Origin: Sinorhizobium sp. A49
Lineage (GTDB): Bacteria > Pseudomonadota > Alphaproteobacteria > Rhizobiales > Rhizobiaceae
Assembly (NCBI RefSeq): GCF_002002725.1
Contig: NZ_MUNW01000055.1
Span: 62,001-126,000, forward strand
Direction of reading: 5' to 3'
Length of the DNA stretch: 64,000 bases
Position numbers and translations under genes: made by a program. The notes under the pieces are model-generated. The model searched no databases. It was given only the letters and a program-made list of their open reading frames with translations, and had not been told where the DNA came from. The first letter of the stretch is position 1. Each line of letters opens with the position of its first letter. Positions 57,879 through 64,000 of this stretch are shown here, one piece after another.

Positions 57879-59204
57879 CACCGCCTCGATTTTTTGCCTC
57901 AAGGCGCGCTGCTCGGCCTCTCCGATCGGAAAATTCCACATCAGCGCGATCGCCGCGAGCTTGGTAGGGATCGGCAGCCAGGCGTAAAGCATCGAAAGCG
58001 CATCGAGCGCTCCGGCGGAATTGTTGTCCTCACCTGAGAACCCGGCAAGGGCAAGCAGCGGAAAGACGATGCCGACTGCCGCGGCAAGCGACAGTTTCGT
58101 CGCAAGGCTCCAGGCAGCGAAATAGACGCCGGATCGCTGTTCGCCCGAAGAGGCGGTATCCTGATCGATGACATCCGCCTGGATGGCAGGCGGCAGAACG
58201 AGGTCGAAACCGAGCATCAAGCCCGTGGCAACGCAGATGGCGGCAAACGGGTAAACATCGCCCGTCCCAAGAAAGCCGGCCCCGGCGAAGATGGCGCAAG
58301 CGACGGCCATTGCAATACACCAGGCCCGGTGCTTGCCGAGCAGACGGGCCGAGAAAAGCGCAAGCGGAACGCCGACAAGTCCGCTGACGAAGTAGGCAAG
58401 CAGCAACGGCCCGCTCCATTGCGGCGCCTCCAGTCGTTGGCCAACGAAATAGAGGAACAGCGTTGCCGGAATGGCATTTGCAAAACCGTTCAAGACAAAG
58501 GCAAGGATCAGCCGCCTGAAGGGCCTGTTTGCAGCAAGAAACCGCCCAGCATCTCCAAGCGAGAGACGATGCCTCGACCTGTCCTGTGGTTCGGGCACGC
58601 AAAGGAATGCGACGCAGGCCGCAAATGGCAGAAACACCGCGACAAAAACAGCGAGCGGCTGAAGGCCGGCTGGGCTCGACAAGGCCCCATCGCCGACCGC
58701 GAACGGCAGACCAATCGCGCATAACGTGCCGATCAGCGTTGCGCCCTCTCTCCAGGCGGATACGCGCAGACGCCCGGTATAGTCGTTCGCCAGTTCCGCT
58801 CCCCAGGCGGAATAGGGCAGCAGCGTGCCCGTGTATCCAAGCGACAGAACGGCCGCCCAAAGAGCGAGATAGGCAAGCCCGGCATTGTCCGGCGGCCAAA
58901 ACAGCATGAAGGCGCCAAGCGCGGTGGGGGCGGCCGAGGCCAGAAACAGTGTGCGCCTGCGCCCGGCCCGCGCACTGATCCGGTCCGACAACCAGCCGAT
59001 GGCGGGATCAGCGACCGCATCGACCATACGGATTGCAAGCAGAACCAAGCCGACTGCCCCGAGCGGCAAACCGAGCGCGCTCACATAAAAGGTCGGAACG
59101 ACGATGTAGAGTGGCAGGGCGAGCGCCGCCAGGACAACGGCGGGCAACGCGTAGCCAAGCAACAAGCGGCTTGTCAGCGGCTGCTGGCCGGAACGAAACG
59201 TCAT
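57876..59204 (-). CDS. MFS transporter, GPH/melibiose-carrier type
   Basis: A 442-residue protein with about twelve membrane helices. MVDAVADPAIGWLSDR and YSAWGAELANDYTGRLRVSAWRE are typical of the glycoside-pentoside-hexuronide symporter branch of the MFS. Start ATG 59204 overlaps the stop of the DUF3833 gene (ATGA); the frame is open to 59237. MFS members of this type are found in other ChrR clusters; the substrate may be lipid-related rather than a sugar, but this is inference. Confidence 0.9.
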   Translation of the reverse strand: MTFRSGQQPLTSRLLLGYALPAVVLAALALPLYIVVPTFYVSALGLPLGAVGLVLLAIRMVDAVADPAIGWLSDRISARAGRRRTLFLASAAPTALGAFMLFWPPDNAGLAYLALWAAVLSLGYTGTLLPYSAWGAELANDYTGRLRVSAWREGATLIGTLCAIGLPFAVGDGALSSPAGLQPLAVFVAVFLPFAACVAFLCVPEPQDRSRHRLSLGDAGRFLAANRPFRRLILAFVLNGFANAIPATLFLYFVGQRLEAPQWSGPLLLAYFVSGLVGVPLALFSARLLGKHRAWCIAMAVACAIFAGAGFLGTGDVYPFAAICVATGLMLGFDLVLPPAIQADVIDQDTASSGEQRSGVYFAAWSLATKLSLAAAVGIVFPLLALAGFSGEDNNSAGALDALSMLYAWLPIPTKLAAIALMWNFPIGEAEQRALRQKIEAV

Positions 59205-59707
59205 CGCCGGGAACGCCGAAACGTGACATTCGTCCATGCCACGGGCAGACCATACTTCGTCACAAGCGCCGTGTTTCGGACCTCGCCGTCATCGCCGAGC
59301 ACCATGAGGTCGTGGAACCGGACTTTGTTCTTCCGGGCAGCGTCGAGATAGACGACATATGAGAACCGCGCCTTGCGGCCTTCGATCCTGACTGGCACGT
59401 TGCCGACCACATCCTCGCGCGAGCCGAGATATTCCCCCGGCCCCGTCCTGCGAAACCGCCAGGTCTTTGTATCCCGCGCACCATCATCGAATGTGAAGTC
59501 TTCGCGAAGCGTCAGCGTCTCTCCGTTCCAGCGCCCCAGCAAGGCGACCGAGAACCGTCGCGACACACCGTTGATCGCCGTGAAGCTGCCCGTCGCCTGC
59601 GCTCTGCCCACGAAGTAGCGTTCAAGCGAGAAGACGGGGTCTCGCGCCTGAGCGAAGATCGGGAATGCGAAGATTGAAGCCAAGAAGGCAATGGCAACAG
59701 TACGCAT
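59201..59707 (-). CDS. DUF3833 periplasmic protein
   Basis: A 168-residue secreted protein: signal peptide about 1-20 (cleavage near IFAQA|RD), then FSLERYFVGRAQATGSFTAINGV and LREDFTFDDGARDTKTWRFRRTGPGEY, matching DUF3833, a lipocalin-like family. ATG 59707 has GGGAGG 6 bases upstream. Translationally coupled to the MFS gene and 71 bases after the hypothetical secreted protein gene. Confidence 0.88.
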   Translation of the reverse strand: MRTVAIAFLASIFAFPIFAQARDPVFSLERYFVGRAQATGSFTAINGVSRRFSVALLGRWNGETLTLREDFTFDDGARDTKTWRFRRTGPGEYLGSREDVVGNVPVRIEGRKARFSYVVYLDAARKNKVRFHDLMVLGDDGEVRNTALVTKYGLPVAWTNVTFRRSRR

Positions 59708-59778
59708 GAAGAACCTCCCGTGATCGACGGTTGTCGCAAGAATTGAAGTCGGTTTGGCTCGAAAGGCGGTGCGCCGCG

Positions 59779-60165
59779 TCATAGCGCCGGTCCGATGCGC
59801 GCGGTTCCCTTGTCGCCGTTGTTCTGGATCCAGCGGATACGCGTTTCATCGAGGCGGTAGAGTTCAAAACAGAGCTGCGAACCGTCATACCAGGTGCTGA
59901 ACTTCTGGCAGAGCCGGTCACCGTCTATCCACCAGGTGCCGCTATCGCGTGGGCGGGTGAATTTTCCCAGCCCCAAGGCTTCGCCAGTACCATCGACGCG
60001 ACCATCGCGGCGATAGTTCAAGGGGAACTCCCCGCCGAACGGGACCGCAAGAAACACGGTCCTGCCGACGATCCGGTCGCGGATATCTTCGGCCGAGAAG
60101 CGATCCGATGCCGCATGACTTGATTGGGCAACGAGCATGAACAGCAAAACGGGCAGCAGACGCAT
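59779..60165 (-). CDS. Secreted protein of unknown function
   Basis: A 128-residue protein with a signal peptide (LLPVLLFMLVAQSSHA|AS, about 1-18) and a compact beta-rich domain containing DIRDRIVGRTVFLAVPFGGEFPLNYR, GTWWIDGDRLCQKF and two cysteines (LCQKF and QLCFEL) that could pair. ATG 60165 has GGAGGAG just upstream; the ATG at 60177 lies before that site. First gene of the operon with DUF3833 and MFS genes, directly behind a perfect ECF promoter, so probably part of the envelope stress response. Confidence 0.82.
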   Translation of the reverse strand: MRLLPVLLFMLVAQSSHAASDRFSAEDIRDRIVGRTVFLAVPFGGEFPLNYRRDGRVDGTGEALGLGKFTRPRDSGTWWIDGDRLCQKFSTWYDGSQLCFELYRLDETRIRWIQNNGDKGTARIGPAL

Positions 60166-60215
60166 ACGCTCCTCCATACCGCATCGGGGGACGGATCAGG
60201 TTCTTCCCTGTGAGG

Positions 60216-60241
60216 TACGCGGCATCGCTCGCCTCGGATCA
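60216..60241 (-). promoter_or_regulatory. ECF promoter of the secreted protein-DUF3833-MFS operon
   Basis: On the minus strand TGATCC (60241-60236), 16 bases, CGTA (60219-60216), the best match of the four sites. It lies 51 bases from the first start codon at 60165. Confidence 0.85.
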
Positions 60242-60412
60242 CCGGCGGCGGTCGAATTCATGAAGACTGAAAACATCGGAAGTGCGGGCCCGGCGGCGCA
60301 AGCCTGAACGAAGTGCAGCAGCCGTCGTCACGCCATCACTTGCGGGGGCGCAGAGTTCTCAGGAGCGCCAAGGCGCTGGCGGCCATGAGGCCTTGGCCGT
60401 TTTCAGGGGGAC

Positions 60413-60450
60413 TCGGCCGGCTCGCCCGTTGCCAAAGGCGTGCCGGCCGA
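60413..60450. terminator. Hairpin downstream of the nitroreductase gene
   Basis: Outer arms TCGGCCGGC (60413-60421) and GCCGGCCGA (60442-60450), inner arms CGCC and GGCG. It begins 7 bases past the nitroreductase stop on the minus strand; no T-run. Confidence 0.6.
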
Positions 60451-60456
60451 CTGACG

Positions 60457-61059
60457 TCAAGCCTGTTCGAACCGGCCTTCGGAGACGATCTCGGCAAGAG
60501 CCTTTCGCGGACTTGGGACTTCGCGCTCCCTCAGCCCGTCCGGCAGTTGCGCCTTGTCGCCGATCCTGCCGATCGCGACCGCGGCCTCGACGCGGTAGTC
60601 AGACGGGACGCCAAGGTCGATCCGCGCCCGGTCATAGTCGAGACCAGCCATGCCGTGCGCCTGCCAGCCGGAATAGGCCGCCTGCAGCGCCAGCGCACCC
60701 CAAGCGGCGCCGGTGTCGAACGAATGCGTGTAGGATGGCACTTCGTCCGTCGCGCCCGGCGGCAGCAGCGATGTTTTCGACAGCACGAAAATCAGTGCCG
60801 AAGCGTCCTTCGCCCAACTCTGATTGAAGGCGTTGAGAATGCCGAACAGCTTGTCCCAATGTTCCGTGCCGCGACGGGCATAGATGAAATGCCAGGGCTG
60901 GGCATTGTAAGCCGAAGGTGCCCAGCGCGCCGCCTCCAGAATGCCGAACAATTCGGCTTCAGCGATGTCCGCTCCGGCATAGGCGCGTGGCGACCAGCGT
61001 TCGAGAAAGAGCGGATTGATCGGGTGGCCGGCGATCCGCGAATTGATTTCGATGGTCAT
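60457..61059 (-). CDS. Nitroreductase-family flavoprotein
   Basis: A 200-residue FMN-dependent nitroreductase-fold protein. It has RWSPRAYAGADIAEAEL and ARWAPSAYNAQPWHFIYARR in the FMN-binding N-terminus, and the GAAWGALALQAAYSGWQAHGM helix. Substrate unknown. ATG 61059. Probably monocistronic; no ECF-type promoter seen upstream. Confidence 0.92.
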   Translation of the reverse strand: MTIEINSRIAGHPINPLFLERWSPRAYAGADIAEAELFGILEAARWAPSAYNAQPWHFIYARRGTEHWDKLFGILNAFNQSWAKDASALIFVLSKTSLLPPGATDEVPSYTHSFDTGAAWGALALQAAYSGWQAHGMAGLDYDRARIDLGVPSDYRVEAAVAIGRIGDKAQLPDGLREREVPSPRKALAEIVSEGRFEQA

Positions 61060-61108
61060 GGTTTTCCTGTGTGTTGGCTTCGGTATCTGCTCTCAGCCGC
61101 AATCGCCG

Positions 61109-61312
61109 TCACCAGGCTTCGTAACGCTCCGGTCGGAGCTTGAGATTGGAAATCTCGTCCGAAAGCTCGGCGATGCGATTACGAAGGTCGTTCGTTGTTC
61201 CGTCCTCGAAATCGTCGATGCCGAAACAGTCCCTTGCTTCGTAGAGCTCAAGCTTGCCTTGCAAGACATCCCGGATCGCGCTCAAGCGTTCATATTGTCG
61301 CAGGACACTCAT
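61109..61312 (-). CDS. 67-residue charged helical protein, unknown function
   Basis: A short protein predicted to form two helices (RQYERLSAIRDVLQGKLELYE and LRNRIAELSDEISNLK), without membrane segment or cysteine cluster. ATG 61312 has GAGGTG upstream; the frame is open to 61354. I do not recognise a family. The leucine spacing of the second helix could form a short coiled coil. Confidence 0.65.
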   Translation of the reverse strand: MSVLRQYERLSAIRDVLQGKLELYEARDCFGIDDFEDGTTNDLRNRIAELSDEISNLKLRPERYEAW

Positions 61313-61513
61313 GACACACCTCGTCAAAAGCCATCGTTGTTTAGAAATGCGCAAACAACGGAAAAGGTTTCGTTCGATTGCTCGGCTTCAAGCATTCCAA
61401 AAATTATCGAGTTAAACAGTAGATTAAAGGAACCGCGGCCCAAAGATCGTGCCAGGCTTGGAAAAGTGATCCGGCGGCGTGCCGCGAGCACTCAGTCGTG
61501 GCTTGCCCCATGG

Positions 61514-62110
61514 CTACGGCCTGTCGCCTTTCAGGTGCTGCTCCAGGAACGCCAGATTGTCCTGGCCCCAATAGATCTCGCCGTCGTAGCCGAAAGTCGG
61601 GAAGCCGAAAACGCCGCTCCGGACGGCATGATCCCGATCGGAGGCCCATTTCCCGGCGACGTCTTCATCATTTTCCCGCGCGCGCAGGGCGGCGCCGTCG
61701 AAACCCGCTCGGATGGCCACCGCCTCGCGCACGTCAGGCTGGCCGATATCCTCGGCACGGACCCAGTAGGCTTCCTGCAGCACCTGCGTCAACGCGAGCC
61801 AGTCCTTGCCGTCGAGAGAGGCTGCAATCACCAGCCGCGACGCAGGCGTCGGATCGGCGAGCGGTGGACGGCCATCGAGAAAAAGGGCCTTGCCCCGCGT
61901 CCGGCTCCAGCGTTTGAGGTCGCGCGTGCCATAGGCGCGTCGCACCTGCGGCTTGTTGCGGGAGAGAATGCCGCCATTCTCCTCGACCACGGTTGCGAGG
62001 TACGGCGTGATTTCCGCTTCGTGGCGGCGTGCAAGAGCAGCGAAGGCTTCAAGCCCGATGAACGACCAGGGAGAGCCGATAGAGAAGAAGTAGTCGATGC
62101 TTTTCGTCAC
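61514..62110 (-). CDS. DsbA-family oxidoreductase, 2-hydroxychromene-2-carboxylate isomerase-like
   Basis: A 198-residue thioredoxin-fold protein of the kappa-GST/HCCA isomerase group: IDYFFSIGSPWSFIGLEAF at the N-terminus (Ser-Pro instead of a CxxC, so no disulfide chemistry) and GVFGFPTFGYDGEIYWGQDNL with the cis-proline near the C-terminus. These enzymes use glutathione to isomerise aromatic intermediates. Third gene of a minus operon behind a luciferase-like oxygenase and an amino-acid binding protein. Confidence 0.9.
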   Translation of the reverse strand: MTKSIDYFFSIGSPWSFIGLEAFAALARRHEAEITPYLATVVEENGGILSRNKPQVRRAYGTRDLKRWSRTRGKALFLDGRPPLADPTPASRLVIAASLDGKDWLALTQVLQEAYWVRAEDIGQPDVREAVAIRAGFDGAALRARENDEDVAGKWASDRDHAVRSGVFGFPTFGYDGEIYWGQDNLAFLEQHLKGDRP

Positions 62111-62159
62111 TGCTGAACTGCCTTGATGGAGTTGGGGTCTGAGATTGTGGGCGAGCGCG

Positions 62160-63221
62160 TCAAGCCGCCGCCGGGTTTGTGGAGGGTGCCTCGCCGATCA
62201 CGTCGTTTGTCTGCGACCAGCCAAGCTGCGGGGCGATGCGCGAAACGACGTTATCGAGGATTTGGCGATACTCGTCGTGCTCGAACTCGTAGGGCAGCTC
62301 GAGCCGAAGCTCGCGCACATGCGGCAGGATCGGATCGGCGAGCAACCGCTCGAGGATCTGTTCGGACGTACCGACAAGGTCGCGGGCAAAGAGCGTGCGC
62401 CGCTCGCCCTGCGGGGTCAGCGTGCGCTCGTGCCGGCCGGCGGCGTAATCGAGGTAACGGCGCCTTGTGCCGGCATCCGCGCCATCCAGCGGAACGATGA
62501 CGCGGCCAAGTGCGACGCGTTTCCCTGCTCCGCCCGCCTGCCGATAGGTTTCGAGCTGGCGTGCCTGCGCCTCGAAGAAGTCGTCGGTCTGCTCGCCGGT
62601 CGTGACGTTGCCGATCAGCAGATTGAAACCATTCTCGCCAGCCCATCGGGCCGAGCGCAAGGAGCCGCCTCCGTACCAGAGCCTGTCGGAAAGCCCCTTG
62701 GCATGAGGCTGCAATCGCGGGCGCTGTGGACCAAACGGCGTCTTGATCACCGTATGTTCGTCACCCAGATACGCGCTGCGCAGATTGTCGGCGAAACGTA
62801 AGACCCGCTGATGCGAGAAATCGTACGCTGACCAGTCTCCATCAAAAGCGAGTGGCCCGATCAGGTCGACATGCGGCGGGCGCCCCGCACTCAGCCCCAC
62901 GTTCAAGCGACCGCGCGAGAGCACGTCGACGGTCGAAAGGTCTTCGGCGAGCCGGTAGGGATTTTCATAGCCGATCGGGATGACCGCCGTGCCGAGTTGA
63001 ATGCGGTCGGTCCTCTGGGTCGCCGCCGCCAGGAAGGCGGCTGCCGACGAGATGCCGGGTTCGAGGTGGCGCTGCCTGACCCAGGCGCTGGCGAAACCGA
63101 GACTCTCGCCGTATTCGAGCAAGCGCAGCGTTTGCTCCAGGCCGGCCAGCGGATCGTCGCTCGCATAGTTTCCCGGCGTCAAAAAGCCGATATGGTCGAT
63201 CGCGATCTTGTGGTCTGTCAT
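62160..63221 (-). CDS. LLM-class flavin-dependent monooxygenase
   Basis: A 353-residue luciferase-like (bacterial LLM) TIM-barrel protein that would use reduced FMN: IGFLTPGNY near the start, GFASAWVRQRHLEPGISSA, IQLGTAVIPIGYENPYRLAEDLSTVDVLS and GRLNVGLSAGRP, with GTSEQILERL near the C-terminus. Substrate unknown; in this context possibly an amine or sulfur compound brought in by the adjoining transporter. 12 bases after the binding-protein gene. Confidence 0.92.
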   Translation of the reverse strand: MTDHKIAIDHIGFLTPGNYASDDPLAGLEQTLRLLEYGESLGFASAWVRQRHLEPGISSAAAFLAAATQRTDRIQLGTAVIPIGYENPYRLAEDLSTVDVLSRGRLNVGLSAGRPPHVDLIGPLAFDGDWSAYDFSHQRVLRFADNLRSAYLGDEHTVIKTPFGPQRPRLQPHAKGLSDRLWYGGGSLRSARWAGENGFNLLIGNVTTGEQTDDFFEAQARQLETYRQAGGAGKRVALGRVIVPLDGADAGTRRRYLDYAAGRHERTLTPQGERRTLFARDLVGTSEQILERLLADPILPHVRELRLELPYEFEHDEYRQILDNVVSRIAPQLGWSQTNDVIGEAPSTNPAAA

Positions 63222-63233
63222 CGTCGCGCGCCC

Positions 63234-64000
63234 TTAAGTTTTCGGCAGGCCGGGAGGATTGGTCTCAGACTTTGGCAGCGCCTCTTCCGCCAGATGCCAA
63301 CGGTCAAGGATCCTGGCATAGGTGCCATTTTCGATGAGGCCATTGGTGGCAGCGGTCAGCGCATCGGCAAGGCCGCTGCCCTTGCGGGTGGTGATCGCCA
63401 CGTCGGACCGTTCCGGCCAGCCGGCGCTCAAGGTGCCGACGCGTTTGATGTTCCGGTCGCGGGCGGCGATGAAAACAAGCTGCGCATGCGGCTGGACGAT
63501 CACATCGGCGCGGCCGGACGCCAGCGCCAAAAGGCTCGTCGCCTCGTCGTCATAGTATTGCAATTCAAGCGGCTTCAGGCCGGCGGCGACATTCCCGTCG
63601 TTCCATTTCAGAAGGATGCGCTCCTGGTTGGTGCCGGCACCAACGATGATCCTGAGGCCCGCCGCATCCTTCGGTTCCTTGATCGAGGTGACAGCGCTGT
63701 CCGCCTTGACGAAGAAGCCGTGCAGTCCCTGGCGGTAGCTCGAAAAATCGAACTTCTCCTTGCGCTGCTCGGTGACGCCGACATTGGAGATGACCGCATC
63801 GTATTTGCCCGATGTCAGGCCGAGAGGCCAGTCGATCCAGGCGATCGGCACGAGTTCCAGCGTCAAGCCGAGACTGTCGGCGACCGCAAGCGCATAGTCC
63901 GGATCCGCGCCGATCACGGTTTTTGCGTCGGTCGCGTAGGTCGCAAGCGGTGGTCCGCCGGGGCTGACGGCGACGGTGAATTTGCCTGGCGTGACGAACT
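63234..64000 (-). CDS. Polar amino acid ABC transporter binding protein, C-terminal part
   Basis: Partial gene cut by the right window edge; the frame stays open from the stop at 63234 to base 64000. The visible part has FTVAVSPGGPPLATYATDAKT and IGADPDYALAVADSLGLTLEL, then WPLGLTSGKYDAVISNVGVTEQRKEKFDF, typical of family 3 (amino-acid) binding proteins. The signal peptide lies beyond the window. GTG at 63917 is an internal codon, not the start. It heads an operon with the monooxygenase and DsbA-type gene. Confidence 0.92.
   Translation of the reverse strand, partial: FVTPGKFTVAVSPGGPPLATYATDAKTVIGADPDYALAVADSLGLTLELVPIAWIDWPLGLTSGKYDAVISNVGVTEQRKEKFDFSSYRQGLHGFFVKADSAVTSIKEPKDAAGLRIIVGAGTNQERILLKWNDGNVAAGLKPLELQYYDDEATSLLALASGRADVIVQPHAQLVFIAARDRNIKRVGTLSAGWPERSDVAITTRKGSGLADALTAATNGLIENGTYARILDRWHLAEEALPKSETNPPGLPKT

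Noticed and set aside
60313-61143. 276-codon open frame on the plus strand
   Set aside because: Antisense to the nitroreductase gene; no family features.
1-64000. tRNA, rRNA, CRISPR arrays, insertion sequences, phage genes and replication origins
   Set aside because: I looked for T-loop-like words, regularly spaced repeats, transposase or integrase motifs and repABC-type genes; none could be supported. The only TTCGAATCC-like word (near 39691) lies inside the GGDEF coding region.

Overview
The window is GC-rich DNA, tightly packed with genes, from an alphaproteobacterium. It looks like Rhizobiales/Rhizobiaceae, most like Sinorhizobium/Ensifer or a close relative. The reasons are a eukaryotic-type glutamine synthetase II with a sigma-54 promoter, a DUF930 protein, an ECF sigma/ChrR pair, an AmpR regulator, and many ABC importers with dedicated regulators. 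I see no phage genes, IS elements, CRISPR arrays, tRNA or rRNA. The mix (uptake systems, regulators, few housekeeping genes) would suit a chromid or an accessory chromosomal region; that is inference.

Layout. 1-2935: tail of a peptide-type ABC transporter (partial permease, permease, two ATPases), closed by a bidirectional terminator shared with glnII (3101-4144, minus). 4535-9114: three regulator/effector units: a MocR regulator divergent from an EamA exporter with a palindrome between them, a LysR divergent from an NAD(P)-binding protein, and a DUF2798 membrane protein. 9377-20346: a catabolic island that I read as D-amino-acid peptide use: an M19 dipeptidase, a complete peptide ABC importer, a D-aminopeptidase-like S12 hydrolase, a LysR, a D-amino acid aminotransferase and a DmpA-type self-cleaving aminopeptidase. 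20527-28736: a DUF930 envelope protein, a polar amino-acid ABC system with no ATPase gene, an HI0933-type flavoprotein, and an ABC exporter preceded by a leader with a tiny ORF and hairpins.

29240-39108: a PgtC/PgtB/PgtA-like sensing system (binding protein, histidine kinase, sigma-54 activator) followed by an ABC importer whose binding protein is a paralogue of the sensor's. A strong -24/-12 promoter with two 19-bp direct repeats upstream links regulator and transporter. A histidine phosphatase follows. The likely substrate is a phosphorylated three-carbon acid or sugar phosphate. 39477-44620 (all minus): AraC regulator, TonB-dependent siderophore receptor, large hairpin, GGDEF diguanylate cyclase. 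44870-52945: a 68-aa protein, a subclass B3 metallo-beta-lactamase-like protein, a polysaccharide deacetylase, AmpR, and divergent from AmpR a class A plus class B penicillin-binding protein pair instead of ampC.

52959-60241: an ECF sigma/ChrR stress regulon. Three promoters match [TC]GATC[CT]-N16-CGTA and a fourth differs by one base. Together they cover the sigma-antisigma-DUF2177 operon, the flavin oxidase-DUF1365 operon, an SDR gene and a secreted protein-DUF3833-MFS operon. 60457-64000: nitroreductase, a 67-aa protein, and the end of an operon with an amino-acid binding protein (cut by the window edge), a luciferase-like monooxygenase and a DsbA-family isomerase.
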